Below, one piece after another: positions 22,625 to 33,261 of a DNA stretch of 64,000 nucleotides (position 1 is its first letter; the number at the start of each line of letters is the position of its first letter). The notes beneath the pieces are model-generated. The model did not search any database. It was not told where the DNA came from and saw nothing but the letters and a program-made list of their open reading frames with translations. Position numbers and translations under genes: made by a program. Source of the stretch: Chromatiales bacterium (GTDB lineage: Bacteria; Pseudomonadota; Gammaproteobacteria; Chromatiales; Chromatiaceae); the NCBI GenBank assembly GCA_028284585.1, contig JANQRK010000057.1, positions 96,816 to 160,815 on the forward strand. Direction: 5' to 3'.

Positions 22625-22654
22625 AAACTACAGGAACTATGTGTAAAATGTCAA
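22625..22654 (-). promoter_or_regulatory. Sigma-70 promoter for alaC-hom-thrC
   Basis: On the minus strand a consensus -35 TTGACA (plus-strand 22649-22654) is followed after 18 nt by TAGTTT (22625-22630), about 60 nt before the alaC ATG. The -10 is imperfect. A divergent TAAAAT (22644-22649) overlaps it on the plus strand and may serve the Mth938-domain gene. Confidence 0.5.
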
Positions 22655-22721
22655 TAAAATTAGGTGATTAGCTGGTAATCGTCGGCCGTTGCGAGGCCTG
22701 GCGAGATACGGAATAAAGCAC

Positions 22722-23099
22722 ATGAAAATGGCTCTCGACAACAGCGCAGACGGCAATGCGGTACAGCGCTATGAACCAGGTCGCGTACAGATTCGAAACC
22801 ATGGCTTTCAGCAGAGCCTGATCGTGCTCCCCGACCGTTTGCTATCCGACTGGGCACCTCGCGAGGCACAGAAACTGTGCGCGACTGATCTGCAAACGAT
22901 TATCGAATGCCGCCCCGAGGTGTTGATCCTCGGCACCGGCGAACACCAAATCTTCCCAGAACCGGCAATCTTCGCGGGCTTGATGGAGGCTGGTATCGGA
23001 TGCGAGATCATGGACAATGCCGCTGCCTGCCGCACCTTCAATATCCTGCTCGCCGAGGGGCGGCACGCAGCGCTCGCGCTGGTCTTGAACGGCGAATGA
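22722..23099 (+). CDS. Mth938-domain (DUF498) protein
   Basis: Small soluble protein of 125 residues of the Mth938/NDUFAF3-like fold. The eukaryotic relative assists respiratory complex I assembly; the bacterial role is not established. Family wording is clear: VQIRNHGFQQSLIVLPD, the PEVLILGTGEHQIFP turn, and the C-terminal DNAAACRTFNILLAEGRHAALAL. The frame opens at 22689. The ATG at 22722 gives a start (MKMALDN) right before the domain and has GGAA about 9 nt upstream. It is divergent from alaC and convergent with the flagellar genes. Confidence 0.82.
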   Translation: MKMALDNSADGNAVQRYEPGRVQIRNHGFQQSLIVLPDRLLSDWAPREAQKLCATDLQTIIECRPEVLILGTGEHQIFPEPAIFAGLMEAGIGCEIMDNAAACRTFNILLAEGRHAALALVLNGE

Positions 23100-23181
23100 T
23101 TGGCCCTGCTCGATTACTTGGCCGGACAAACTCGACCGATCGAATAACCCGCTGCATGCGAACGCACCCGCAACCCCGACC

Positions 23182-23613
23182 CTATCGAGTTTTGCGCGGT
23201 GGACGGTCATCGCTCTCGGCCTGCTCGCGACGTTCCTCCTCTCGACGCTCCTCGGATTGCAGGCGATCGACAGCATTCTCCATCGCCTTGGTGCGACTGT
23301 AGCGGCCACGCCAATGCACCTTGCTCGAGTCACAGTCCTGCTGCAAGCGCTTAACGATCGCCTCCTGCTCGGCGATCGCGCCCTCCAATTTGGCAATGAA
23401 GACTTGGTACTCAAGGGCCTGGCTGCTCGATAAACCCGCGCGCGCAGCTCCACGGAAGCGCTCTTGGTACTCGGCTAGATACGCCTTGAGCTCGGTCAAT
23501 CGCTGCTGCGCGGCCTCGCGCTGCTTGAGCGATTCACCCAGCGCCGCCGCAGCCTTGCGTTCGCGGTGTGAGGCGATCCTCTGGATCGGCTTGAAGCGGT
23601 CAGACGGCGGCAT
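23182..23613 (-). CDS. fliJ: Flagellar export chaperone FliJ
   Basis: Soluble coiled-coil stalk of the flagellar export ATPase that interacts with FlhA and cycles export chaperones. The 143-residue protein is almost all charged coiled coil with no hydrophobic segment, as expected for FliJ. The family-typical segment ARAGLSSSQALEYQVFIAKL is at about 58-77. The tail is very rich in Arg, Glu and Asp. It starts 3 nt after the fliI stop, so expression is coupled. It is the last flagellar gene in this direction; fliK, fliL and later genes do not follow, and the locus ends here. Confidence 0.88.
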   Translation of the reverse strand: MPPSDRFKPIQRIASHRERKAAAALGESLKQREAAQQRLTELKAYLAEYQERFRGAARAGLSSSQALEYQVFIAKLEGAIAEQEAIVKRLQQDCDSSKVHWRGRYSRTKAMENAVDRLQSEERREEERREQAESDDRPPRKTR

Positions 23614-23616
23614 TGT

Positions 23617-24987
23617 TTAACCGACCTCCTCGGCCGACAGGTCCTGCGGGAAGAGGCTCAGCAGGTCATCCAGGCTGTCACCGATACCGAATCGGGTGTG
23701 CATGTCCTGGTGTAGAAATTTTCGTAGCGACGGCATGGCACCGATCGCCAGATCGATCTGGTCGTTGGAACCCGCCTCATAGGCACCGACTGAGATCAGA
23801 TCACGATTCTGCTGATACAGACTGTAGAGCTGCTTGAATTCACGCGCCGCTACGATCTGGCGTCGATCGGCGATCTCGTTCATGGCGCGACTGACTGAGG
23901 CCTCGATGTCGATCGCCGGGTAGTGGCCCGATTCGGCGAGGCGGCGCGACAGTACGATGTGGCCATCGAGTATCGCGCGTGCAGCATCGGCGATCGGATC
24001 ATTTTGATCATCGCCCTCCGCCAAGACCGTATAGAAGGCGGTGATCGAGCCACCCCCGCGGTCACCGTTGCCTGCGCGTTCGACCAGTTGCGGCAGTTTG
24101 GCAAAAACCGACGGCGGATAGCCCTTGGTGGCGGGTGGCTCGTTGATCGCCAAGCCGATCTCGCGCTGCGCCTGGGCGAACCGGGTCAACGAGTCCATCA
24201 GCAATAACACCTGTTTGCCCTGGTCTCTGAAGTACTCAGCGATCGCGGTAGCCAACATCGCGCCATGCATACGGCGCAGCGGTGGCTGATCGGCCGGGAC
24301 CGCGACGACCACAGCGCGCTGCAAACCCTGTTCGCCAAGGATGTTGTCGATGAATTCTTTGACTTCGCGGCCGCGCTCACCGATCAGACCGACCACGACG
24401 ACATCGGCATCGGTGAATCGGGTCATCATCCCGAGCAGCACCGATTTACCCACCCCGGAGCCGGCGAACAGACCGAGCCGCTGGCCGCGGCCGACGCTGA
24501 GCAAGGCATTGATGGCCCGGATACCAACGTCTAGGGGCTCGCGAATCGGGGCACGTGACAGCGGATTGATATAGCCCCCGTCGAGTGGCCAACGGCGTGC
24601 CAGATGCGGCATGGCCTTACCATCAAGCGGCCTGCCGCTGCCATCGATTACCCGGCCGAGCAATTCGTTGCCCACCCGCGCCTCACTAATCCGGCCGGCC
24701 GGTACCACGCGCGCATCCGGTTCGAGTCCACGGATGTCGCCGGTCGGCATCAGGTAGAGACTCTCTCCCGAGAATCCCACGACCTCGGCCTCGATGCGCT
24801 CGCCGGCGGCGTTGATCACATCGCACTGACCACCGATCGCCGCCCGGCAACCGACGGCTTCGAGGGTCAGCCCAACCATACGCGTTAATTTTCCCTCGAC
24901 CACCAGACCACGGCTATCCCCGAGACGGTCGCCGAGACGTTCTATTCGCCCCGCCCAGAGTCGATTGCGTTGCGCCTCAGGCCCCAT
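23617..24987 (-). CDS. fliI: Flagellum-specific export ATPase FliI
   Basis: F1-beta-like ATPase energising export of rod, hook and filament subunits. It is 456 residues long with Walker A GSGVGKS at 176-182, Walker [20 protein letters not shown], and the GRG(R/Q)-type [20 protein letters not shown] segment around it. The [15 protein letters not shown]-terminal region is usual for the type-III ATPase family. The frame opens at 25008; the ATG at 24987 (MGPEAQRN) overlaps the end of fliH by 11 nt and is chosen. Flagellar neighbours exclude a virulence type-III assignment. Confidence 0.94.
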   Translation of the reverse strand: MGPEAQRNRLWAGRIERLGDRLGDSRGLVVEGKLTRMVGLTLEAVGCRAAIGGQCDVINAAGERIEAEVVGFSGESLYLMPTGDIRGLEPDARVVPAGRISEARVGNELLGRVIDGSGRPLDGKAMPHLARRWPLDGGYINPLSRAPIREPLDVGIRAINALLSVGRGQRLGLFAGSGVGKSVLLGMMTRFTDADVVVVGLIGERGREVKEFIDNILGEQGLQRAVVVAVPADQPPLRRMHGAMLATAIAEYFRDQGKQVLLLMDSLTRFAQAQREIGLAINEPPATKGYPPSVFAKLPQLVERAGNGDRGGGSITAFYTVLAEGDDQNDPIADAARAILDGHIVLSRRLAESGHYPAIDIEASVSRAMNEIADRRQIVAAREFKQLYSLYQQNRDLISVGAYEAGSNDQIDLAIGAMPSLRKFLHQDMHTRFGIGDSLDDLLSLFPQDLSAEEVG

Positions 24988-25687
24988 CGTCCGCCGCCTC
25001 CCCAGCATCCTGCAGGCGCTCGCCAGCGATCAGCGGTGCGATCAGGCTACTGAGCCGCGAGTCGAGTGTCGCATCGATCTGGGAGGTATCGGTATCGACG
25101 CGACAGCCGCCACGTTGGATCACGGGATCCTCGACAATCTGCCATTTCTGATCGTGATCGCCCAATGCATAAGCTTCACGCACTAGCACCGCATCCTCGG
25201 GGTGCAGCAGCACGCGAATGTTGCGCGCGCTGACGGGCAAGACGCCGAGTGCCTCGCGTACCACACCGACGATCTGCCCCGGATCGAGCTTGACCTCGCG
25301 CCGCACTAATAGGCGGACCATATTGATCACCAGGCTGACAATTTCGTCCTCGACTTGCTGATCGAGTTGTTCGAACGGTCGATCAAGCACTACAAGGAGT
25401 TGATCGAGGCGTGCAATGCGCTCGCCTATCTCAGCACGCCCTGCTTCGAGACCCTCGCGATGACCATAAGCCTGGCCTTCGGCCCGGCCTTGCTCAACGC
25501 CTTCGGCATGCGCGGCGATGCGAATCTCGTCCAATTGGGCTGCGGTCAGCACACCATGGGGCGCCTCCAGCGGCGTCTCGCCGCGCCCCTGCACCTGCGG
25601 CGGTTGCCATTCGCTGACGCGAGCATCTTCGCCCCGGATCACGCGTGGCCTGGCCTTCTTTAGCTCATCCATTGTGGATATCCGCAT
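24977..25687 (-). CDS. fliH: Flagellar assembly protein FliH
   Basis: Negative regulator and anchor of FliI at the export gate. The product is about 236 residues with a variable Pro/Glu-rich N-terminus. A glycine-repeat helix follows with GxxxG-type spacing ([28 protein letters not shown] broken across residues 79-106), a hallmark of FliH. The C-terminal domain resembles the F-ATPase delta/b region ([20 protein letters not shown]). Start choice is uncertain: TTG at 25699, ATG at 25687 or ATG at 25672 are all in frame with no clear ribosome site. It overlaps fliI and follows fliG by about 40 nt. Confidence 0.88.
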   Translation of the reverse strand: MRISTMDELKKARPRVIRGEDARVSEWQPPQVQGRGETPLEAPHGVLTAAQLDEIRIAAHAEGVEQGRAEGQAYGHREGLEAGRAEIGERIARLDQLLVVLDRPFEQLDQQVEDEIVSLVINMVRLLVRREVKLDPGQIVGVVREALGVLPVSARNIRVLLHPEDAVLVREAYALGDHDQKWQIVEDPVIQRGGCRVDTDTSQIDATLDSRLSSLIAPLIAGERLQDAGEAADDGA

Positions 25688-25726
25688 ACGCGGGTCCAAG
25701 CGATCGCAGCGCTATCGCGCAGTGCA

Positions 25727-26752
25727 TCAAACGAACTCGTCGCCACCGCTGCCGCCGAGATTGATCTCGCCGGCATCGGACAGACGCCGCGCCACAGTCA
25801 GGATTTCCTTCTGCGCCGCTTCGACCTCGCTAAGCTTGACCGGGGCCGCAGCTTCGAGGTCATCCTTGAGCATCTCCGCGGCACGTGAGGACATGTTCTT
25901 GAAGATCTTGTCGCGTAGTTCATCGGGGGCACCGCGCAGTGCCAACAGCAACTGATCCGACGATACTTCTCGCAGCAAGGTCTGCATACCACGGTCGTCG
26001 ACATCAATCAGGTTGTCGAACACAAACATGTTGTCTTGAATTTCCTGCGATAACTCCTCGTCGGTCGCGTTGATCTCTTCGATGACTTTGCTCTCGATCG
26101 CACCGTCGACGAAGTTCAGGATATCGGCGGCCTTCTTGACGCCACCCAAGGAAGACGACTTCATGTTGGTACCCCCAGAGAACTGCTTGTCGAGGATCTC
26201 GTCGAGTTCATGCAGGGCATTCGGCTGGATGCCGTCCAGGGTTGCGACCCGCATGACGACATCGCTTCGCACCTGCTCTGAGAACTCGGCCAAGACCTCG
26301 GCCGCCTGATCGGGATCGAGAAATGACAGCACGATCGCGATGATCTGCGGATGCTCCGAGCGAATCATCTCCGCGATCGCCCGCGAATCCATCCACTTGA
26401 GCTGCTCGAGGCCCTTGCTGCTGCGACCGAGCAGGATGCGATCGATGATGCCGCTTGCCTTATCAGCGCCGAGTGCCGAGGTGAGCATCTTACGAATGTA
26501 TTCGTCAGAGCCCAGTCCAAGCGAGGTCTGCTCGCCGATCGCCTCGACGAAGTTCTGCATCACCATCTCCATCTGCGAATTGGTGATATTGCTCAGAGTG
26601 GTCATCGCCAGACCGATTTCCTGCACTTCCTTCGGCCCCATGTGGCGCAGGATCTCCGCCGCGTGTTTCTCGCCCAGGCCGAGCATCAGCAATGCCGAAC
26701 GCTCCACCCCGTTGAGGGCCTTCAAGGCCTGTGTATCAGAAGACTGGTCCAT
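25727..26752 (-). CDS. fliG: Flagellar motor switch protein FliG
   Basis: Rotor protein of the C-ring that couples stator force to rotation and binds FliF and FliM. It is 341 residues: an N-terminal FliF-binding domain, a middle domain with the conserved EHPQ motif at 133-136, a hinge, and a C-terminal torque domain with the charged helix around DDRGMQTLLREVSSDQLLLALRG (split at about 252-274). An extended acidic/Gly tail ends EFV. It begins 1 nt after the fliF stop. Length and motifs are standard. Confidence 0.95.
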   Translation of the reverse strand: MDQSSDTQALKALNGVERSALLMLGLGEKHAAEILRHMGPKEVQEIGLAMTTLSNITNSQMEMVMQNFVEAIGEQTSLGLGSDEYIRKMLTSALGADKASGIIDRILLGRSSKGLEQLKWMDSRAIAEMIRSEHPQIIAIVLSFLDPDQAAEVLAEFSEQVRSDVVMRVATLDGIQPNALHELDEILDKQFSGGTNMKSSSLGGVKKAADILNFVDGAIESKVIEEINATDEELSQEIQDNMFVFDNLIDVDDRGMQTLLREVSSDQLLLALRGAPDELRDKIFKNMSSRAAEMLKDDLEAAAPVKLSEVEAAQKEILTVARRLSDAGEINLGGSGGDEFV

Positions 26753-26753
26753 A

Positions 26754-28433
26754 TCAGGCGGCCTGTTCGTTCATCCAAGTCTTGACCAACTGCGCGACGC
26801 GCTTGGGATCTTCATCCACCAGCAGACGCGCTGCGTCCATGATGTTTTCGTAGCCGCCACCACCGGGCAGGCTCACCGGCTCGCCGTCGCTACCCAGCAA
26901 CTGGGCACCGCCTGCGGCGCCTTCCGAGCCGCTCAACGGCCCCTCGATCCGGGCGCCCTCGGCATCGCTCTGCCCGACCAGCTCGGCCGGGGTTGCAGTC
27001 AAACGGCGCAAGGTCGGCCGCAATACAAAGAAGATCAGCACCAAGACCAACAACAATCCGCCGACTTGCTTGATGATGTCCATGAACCAGCCCTGCTCCC
27101 ACAATGGGATCGCTGGTAGCTCAGCCATCGGCTCCGGACTGAGGAAGGCGCTGTTGACCACGCGTACGCTGTCGCCGCGCCGCGCATCGAAGCCAACTGC
27201 CTCGCGCACCAGCTCGGTCAAACGCTCGATCTCCTCCGGGGTCCGCTCCCGTGTCTTGGCCTGGTCGCCCGTGCCTGGTGTCGTCACATCATCGACGACC
27301 ACGGCAACCGAGAGACGACGCAAGGCAACCGGTGACAAGCGGGTATGACTGATAACCCGATCGAGTTCATAGTTGCGGGTCGACTGACGGCTCGAGTTCA
27401 GCGCGTCGGCGGCCTGTCCATCCGCCCCTGCTGCATCGGCCTGCTGTGGCGCACGTGCCGCCGCCGGCGGCTGGTTGGTCAAGGCGCCAGGCACGCCACC
27501 GATGTCGGCGCCGCGCGTTTGCGCCTCGTTGAGCTGCTCGCTGCGCAATGCCGGCTGATCGGGGTTGTAGCGTTCTTGGGTTTGCTCGGTAACCGTGAAG
27601 TCTACCTCCGCCGTCACCTGGGCACGGACCTTATCGCGACCTACGATCGGCGCCAGCAAGTCCTCGATGCGGGTTGTGAAATGCTCCTCGATGCGCCGGG
27701 TGTGCTCGAACTGAGTAGCCGACAGCTTGAGTTCACGGCTTTCCTGTTCGCCGCTGAGCAATCGCCCCTTGTGATCGATTAGCGTGACCCGGCCGGGCTC
27801 CAGTTCCGGGACACTCGACGCGACCAAGTGGATCACCGCCTCGATTTGATTGTCTTCGAGAGTCCTACCATTGTGCAACCGCAGTGTTACCGAGGCACTC
27901 GGCGGTCGCCGTTTACGAACGAACACCGACTGCTTGGGTAGCGCCAGATGCACGCGTGCACTCTGTACCGAGCCAATGGTCGTTATGGTACGGGCGAGTT
28001 CACCCTGCAGGGCCTGCTGATAGCGGGCGCGCTCGACGATCTGACTGGTGCCAAAGCCGGTATCCTGCTGCATCAGCTCGAAACCCATACCGCCGCCGTT
28101 CGGCAATCCCTGGCCGGCGAGCTGCATGCGGATTTCTTTGAGCTTAGCCGCCGGGACAAGCACCATACCCGTGGCCTCGTCGACCCGGTATTCGGCCTCG
28201 GTCTGGCGCAGCGCTTCGATCACCTGGCTGGCATCCTTCTCTGCGAGGTTGCCGTACAAGGGCGCAAAATTTGGCGACTGCGACCAAAGCACAACGGCCA
28301 CACCGAGTGCGACACTCGCGGCAATGCCGACCATCACGGCGAGCTGGCGCACCCAGGGATTATCGCCGATCGACGGCAGGCCCCCGCCTACCTCCGCTGC
28401 CGGTAATTGCTTCTGATCAGTTGCTTCGGCCAT
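26754..28433 (-). CDS. fliF: Flagellar MS-ring protein FliF
   Basis: Forms the membrane-embedded MS ring, the base of the flagellar motor and housing of the export gate. The 559-residue protein has a first membrane helix at about 30-50 and ring-building motifs including GQGLPNGGGMGFELM and YQQALQGELARTI. The periplasmic part carries QSVFVRKRRPPSASVTL. The second membrane helix is at about 452-475 (GGLLLVLVLIFFVLRP), and the FliG-binding tail ends DPKRVAQLVKTWMNEQA. It is separated from fliE by 79 nt that contain a strong hairpin. fliG follows after 1 nt. Confidence 0.95.
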   Translation of the reverse strand: MAEATDQKQLPAAEVGGGLPSIGDNPWVRQLAVMVGIAASVALGVAVVLWSQSPNFAPLYGNLAEKDASQVIEALRQTEAEYRVDEATGMVLVPAAKLKEIRMQLAGQGLPNGGGMGFELMQQDTGFGTSQIVERARYQQALQGELARTITTIGSVQSARVHLALPKQSVFVRKRRPPSASVTLRLHNGRTLEDNQIEAVIHLVASSVPELEPGRVTLIDHKGRLLSGEQESRELKLSATQFEHTRRIEEHFTTRIEDLLAPIVGRDKVRAQVTAEVDFTVTEQTQERYNPDQPALRSEQLNEAQTRGADIGGVPGALTNQPPAAARAPQQADAAGADGQAADALNSSRQSTRNYELDRVISHTRLSPVALRRLSVAVVVDDVTTPGTGDQAKTRERTPEEIERLTELVREAVGFDARRGDSVRVVNSAFLSPEPMAELPAIPLWEQGWFMDIIKQVGGLLLVLVLIFFVLRPTLRRLTATPAELVGQSDAEGARIEGPLSGSEGAAGGAQLLGSDGEPVSLPGGGGYENIMDAARLLVDEDPKRVAQLVKTWMNEQAA

Positions 28434-28473
28434 GTTCTCTACTCACACCCTGTTTCTTGGACTGTCGACCACC

Positions 28474-28508
28474 CAGGACCTGTCCTCACTGAGTGTGGAC
28501 AGGTCCTG
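28474..28508. repeat. Perfect 12-bp inverted repeat between fliE and fliF
   Basis: CAGGACCTGTCC (28474-28485) and GGACAGGTCCTG (28497-28508) are exact reverse complements. Inside the 11-nt gap, CAC/GTG can add three more pairs around a TGA loop. In the fliEF direction the hairpin starts 4 nt after the fliE stop, with 40 nt to the fliF ATG. No T-tract follows, so it is not a standard terminator. Likely roles are mRNA processing or stabilisation that sets fliE versus fliF levels, or an operator. Confidence 0.75.
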
Positions 28509-28512
28509 TGGA

Positions 28513-28836
28513 TCAGATCGGCATGTTCATGACGTCTTTGTAGGCTTCGACGAGTTTGTTGCGAACCTCGACCATGGTCTGAAACGACAGACTGGATTTC
28601 TGCACAGCGATCATCACCTCGGCCAGGTCCAGCCCCGCCTCGCCGCGCTGAAAGTCGGTGCGCAACTTGCCAGCATGCTGCTGGGTCTCGTTGACCGAGT
28701 CGATCGAGCGCTTCAACAGATCACCGAAGTCGGTCTGCGGGACCTCCGCGACCTCCGCGGGTCCGGCACCGCCGCTCGCCTGGGCGCGTACCACCCGCAT
28801 CTGGGCCAGGACCTGGTTGATTTCCGGCGTACTCAT
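28513..28836 (-). CDS. fliE: Flagellar hook-basal body protein FliE
   Basis: Small rod-base protein linking the MS ring to the rod. It is 107 residues, ATG at 28836. The conserved C-terminal half reads AEVMIAVQKSSLSFQTMVEV then RNKLVEAYKDVMNMPI, the FliE signature, and the middle carries FGDLLKRSIDSVNETQQHA. It opens the fliEFGHIJ run, 80 nt after fleR. In FleQ-type hierarchies fliE operons are usually sigma-54 dependent; the only near match before this gene has an 11-nt instead of 10-nt GG-GC gap, so I do not call it. Confidence 0.93.
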   Translation of the reverse strand: MSTPEINQVLAQMRVVRAQASGGAGPAEVAEVPQTDFGDLLKRSIDSVNETQQHAGKLRTDFQRGEAGLDLAEVMIAVQKSSLSFQTMVEVRNKLVEAYKDVMNMPI

Positions 28837-28916
28837 GCTGGTTAGTCTCCAAGGGTTGTACGTTGTTCTGACACGCGATCAGGCAGTCCCACTAGCCATG
28901 GCAGATCGCGCCCTAA

Positions 28917-30260
28917 TCAATTACCTGGGATCGCCACCCCTGCCTCACGCAGCTTCTGCAACTTGTAGCGCAGTGTGCGCGGGCTGATGCCCAGCATTTC
29001 AGCCGCCTGCTTGCGGCTGCCCGAACCGGTGCGCAAGGCATCCAAGATCATCTGCTCTTCGACGCTGCGCAAATCATCGGTGAGACGACCAGTGGCCGTG
29101 CCATCGTCGCACGCAGCGGCCGGTGCAACCTCGCCGTCCAAGGCCTCGAAATGAATATCGGCGGCCGCGATGCGCTCGCCGTTACACAGGATTCGGGCAC
29201 GCTGCATCAAGTTATCGAGCTCGCGGACATTCCCCGGCCAGCGGTGGGCGAGTAACTGTGCCTCTGCCTCAGGCTCGAGCGCGGGCACCGTCTCGCCGGC
29301 GCGCTGATGACGCTCCAACAGATGGCGCGCCAACGGCAAGATGTCGCGTGGTCGATCGCGCAGCGGCGGCAAGGTAAGTGGGAAGACATTCAGCCGATAG
29401 AACAGGTCTTCGCGAAAACGCCCGGCGGCGACCTCTTCGCGTAGCAGGCGATTGGAGGTCGCCAGTACGCGCACATCGAGCTGAATGACGTCGCGTCCGC
29501 CGAGCCGTTCCACCTCGCGCTCTTGCAACACGCGGAGCAGCTTGGCCTGCAACGGCAGGCTCATCTCGGAGATCTCATCGAGCAACAAGGTCCCGCCCTG
29601 GGCTTGCTCGAACTTGCCGGCACTGGCGCGCAATGCGCCGGTGAAGGCCCCCTTTTCATAGCCAAACAGCATTGCCTCGAGCATGTTGTCCGGTATCGCC
29701 GCACAATTGATCGCAACGAAAGCGCCGTCGACGCGTGGCGAACGGCAGTGTAAGTAGCGTGCCAAAACCTCCTTACCCGTGCCTGACTCGCCACCAATCA
29801 GCACGGTCGCATCACTGCTCGCGACCCGGTTGGCGAGCTCGACCAACTCGCGCGTACGCAGGTCTTCGGCAATCATCAACCCGGCCTGCTCGTTACGCTG
29901 CGGCAGATAACGTTCGACCTTTTTCAACAGGTCATCGGCCTCGAAGGGTTTGGCCAGATAATCCACCGCTCCCAACTTCATTACCTCGACCGCCTGCTCG
30001 ACCGTCCCATAGGCCGTCATGACCAGGATCGGCAATTCCTGGAACTGCGCGCGCAGGTTGCGGAGCAAGGCACGTCCATCCATCGGGCGCATCTGCACGT
30101 CTGTCAACACCATGTCGACCGGGCCGCGATCGAGTCGTGCCAATGCCTGCTCGCCGTCGGTTGCGGTCACGACCTCGTAGCCGGACAACACCAGGGTATC
30201 GCTCAGGGCCTGCGCCAAGGCGCTGTCGTCTTCGACGACCAGAATGCGTGCTGGATTCAT
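28917..30260 (-). CDS. fleR: Flagellar sigma-54 response regulator FleR/FlrC
   Basis: NtrC-class activator of middle flagellar genes (basal body and hook), phosphorylated by FleS. It is 447 residues with receiver aspartate D54 ([13 protein letters not shown]), Walker A GESGTGKE at 157-164, GAFTGA at 204-209 and a C-terminal Fis-type HTH ([20 protein letters not shown]). The ATG overlaps the fleS stop by 4 nt (ATGA), so the pair is translationally coupled. Position between fleS and fliE and the full domain set support FleR/FlrC over other NtrC proteins. Confidence 0.9.
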   Translation of the reverse strand: MNPARILVVEDDSALAQALSDTLVLSGYEVVTATDGEQALARLDRGPVDMVLTDVQMRPMDGRALLRNLRAQFQELPILVMTAYGTVEQAVEVMKLGAVDYLAKPFEADDLLKKVERYLPQRNEQAGLMIAEDLRTRELVELANRVASSDATVLIGGESGTGKEVLARYLHCRSPRVDGAFVAINCAAIPDNMLEAMLFGYEKGAFTGALRASAGKFEQAQGGTLLLDEISEMSLPLQAKLLRVLQEREVERLGGRDVIQLDVRVLATSNRLLREEVAAGRFREDLFYRLNVFPLTLPPLRDRPRDILPLARHLLERHQRAGETVPALEPEAEAQLLAHRWPGNVRELDNLMQRARILCNGERIAAADIHFEALDGEVAPAAACDDGTATGRLTDDLRSVEEQMILDALRTGSGSRKQAAEMLGISPRTLRYKLQKLREAGVAIPGN

Positions 30261-31459
30261 TGGATCTGTTTCCTCGTCGATGACGCTGCCGCGCCCGTGA
30301 CTTCGGGTAACGGCAGCCGGATCTCGAAGCGCGCGCCACCCAGGGTCGCGCGGTCGGCGCTCAGGGTGCCGCCGTGCTCAAGCACGACCGCCTGCACCAC
30401 GGCCAAGCCGAGACCGGTGCCGCGTTCGCGGGTCGTAAAAAAAGGATCGAAGATGCGTGGTAAGACAGTCGGATCGATCCCCGGACCATCGTCCTCGAAC
30501 AGCAATGTCAGGCCGTCGCCGTGCACGCGCTGGGCGCTGATCACCAGGCGGACGCCGGTGCCGCCGTGATTCAAAGCGTTGTCGATCAGATTACTGAAGG
30601 CGCCGGCCAAGGCGTCGGCATTGCCAATGATGAGCTGTTCAGCAACCGCGCTAAGGTCCACCTGCAACCGCACCCCGAGCCTTTGCAGGCGCGGCTGCAG
30701 GCCGTCGATGGCGGTATCCATGGCATCCTGAATGCTCACCGGGCCAGTGCTGAAGTTGCCGCCACGACTGAAGGCGAGCATGTCGCGCACCAGATTCTCG
30801 GTGTGCCGCAAGCCGTTTAGTAGCTTGCCGCTGAATTCGCGGCGCTGGCCGGGGCTGAGCTCATCACGCGCCAATTGCCCGGCATACAACACCGCGGCCG
30901 ACAATGGCGTTCGCACCTGATGCGCCAACTGGGCCGCCATCTCGCCCATCGCGCCCAAGCGCTCCTGGCGTTCGAGGCGCTCTTGCAGACGCCGTTGGTC
31001 GGTCATATCGACCACCACCAGGATCCGCCCACGGTCATTTAGCGGGCGCTGCGACACGCTGACCCGCCGACCGTCGCGCAGGCACCAATCGCCCGGCCCG
31101 GGCTCGGCGGCCACGACCTCGCGCTTTATCTCACTCCAAAGACGGCCCCAGGCAAGCCCGGGAAACAGCAGCTCGGCGGCTGGGTTGAAACGGTCGACCC
31201 GATCGCGGGCATCCACCAATACGACGGCCGCCGGAAGGGCCTCTAGCAACACCCCGAGCTGATCGGCGAGATGCTCTTTTTGCGCTCGCTCGTCAAGACG
31301 CTCGCGCCGCGAGCGCGCCAACTCCTCGCTAAGGTCAGCGACTCGGCCTTCGAGCTGGGTGTAGGCACCGGTTAGGCGCTCGGATAGTTCATTGAACACG
31401 CCGAAGGCATGTTCCAAATCTGGGGTGGCCGGAATCGGCTGTGGATGTGGTTCGCCCAT
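30257..31459 (-). CDS. fleS: Flagellar sensor histidine kinase FleS/FlrB
   Basis: Cytoplasmic kinase that phosphorylates FleR after early basal-body assembly. The 400-residue protein lacks membrane helices. An N-terminal coiled coil (about 30-65) leads to a PAS domain (about 70-155). The HisKA phospho-acceptor is H180 in AQLAHQVRTPLSAA. The ATPase domain has LIDNALNHGGTG, EDDGPGIDP, FFTTRERGTGLGLAVV. The ATG at 31459 lies about 43 nt downstream of a textbook sigma-54 promoter. The fleQ-fleS-fleR order is that of Pseudomonas and Vibrio flagellar clusters. Confidence 0.9.
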   Translation of the reverse strand: MGEPHPQPIPATPDLEHAFGVFNELSERLTGAYTQLEGRVADLSEELARSRRERLDERAQKEHLADQLGVLLEALPAAVVLVDARDRVDRFNPAAELLFPGLAWGRLWSEIKREVVAAEPGPGDWCLRDGRRVSVSQRPLNDRGRILVVVDMTDQRRLQERLERQERLGAMGEMAAQLAHQVRTPLSAAVLYAGQLARDELSPGQRREFSGKLLNGLRHTENLVRDMLAFSRGGNFSTGPVSIQDAMDTAIDGLQPRLQRLGVRLQVDLSAVAEQLIIGNADALAGAFSNLIDNALNHGGTGVRLVISAQRVHGDGLTLLFEDDGPGIDPTVLPRIFDPFFTTRERGTGLGLAVVQAVVLEHGGTLSADRATLGGARFEIRLPLPEVTGAAASSTRKQIQ

Positions 31460-31501
31460 GTGGCTGAAATCCGTTCTCCGAAAGGTCTCGAGAACGACTT
31501 C

Positions 31502-31517
31502 AGCAATTCATGTGCCA
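31502..31517 (-). promoter_or_regulatory. Sigma-54 promoter of fleSR
   Basis: On the minus strand TGGCAC-ATGAA-TTGCT is an exact match to the RpoN consensus (TGGCAC-N5-TTGCW) with correct spacing. The transcription start would be near 31491, giving a leader of about 30 nt before the fleS ATG. FleQ, encoded just upstream, is the expected activator. The site directly documents a FleQ/RpoN to FleSR cascade. Confidence 0.88.
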
Positions 31518-31570
31518 CTAGAACATTTCTAATAAAAACAGAGTTCTAAGGAAAGAACGAAATGATTACG

Positions 31571-33049
<1,479 letters not shown>

Positions 33050-33113
33050 CCAACCACTTCCGGCGCTTGCTGTGGACATTGGGACTCTGCAAAGGGAATG
33101 GACTTCTTGTACG

Positions 33114-33143
33114 AAGTTAAGCACGCAGCGTCGTTTCTGTCAA
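33114..33143 (-). promoter_or_regulatory. Candidate sigma-70 promoter of fleQ
   Basis: Minus-strand TTGACA (plus 33138-33143) is followed after 18 nt by TAACTT (33114-33119), 65 nt before the preferred fleQ start. The -35 is perfect and the -10 moderate. A sigma-70 promoter is what is expected for the top of a FleQ hierarchy. If real, the GTG at 33124 cannot be the start, which supports the shorter FleQ. Confidence 0.5.
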
Positions 33144-33195
33144 AAAAACGTCAATTCGCAGAATAATGCCGCACACATCGGATCCCAGCAGATGC

Positions 33196-33224
33196 TTGAC
33201 AGCCTGGGTCCGCGATCCTAGAAA
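33196..33224 (+). promoter_or_regulatory. Sigma-70 promoter of the CorC/YfjD-type gene
   Basis: TTGACA (33196-33201), a 17-nt spacer and TAGAAA (33219-33224) form a good sigma-70 promoter. The predicted start near 33231 leaves a leader of about 30 nt before the TTG codon at 33262. It is divergent from the fleQ promoter. Confidence 0.6.
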
Positions 33225-33261
33225 ATGCCGCCTATAGTCGCCGCTGTCGGGGCCAGCCCCT

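Noticed and set aside
28880..28930. Possible sigma-54 promoter before fliE (minus TGGCTA...TGCC)
   Set aside because: The GG to GC distance is 11 rather than the strict 10 bases, so it would not be recognised by RpoN as written.
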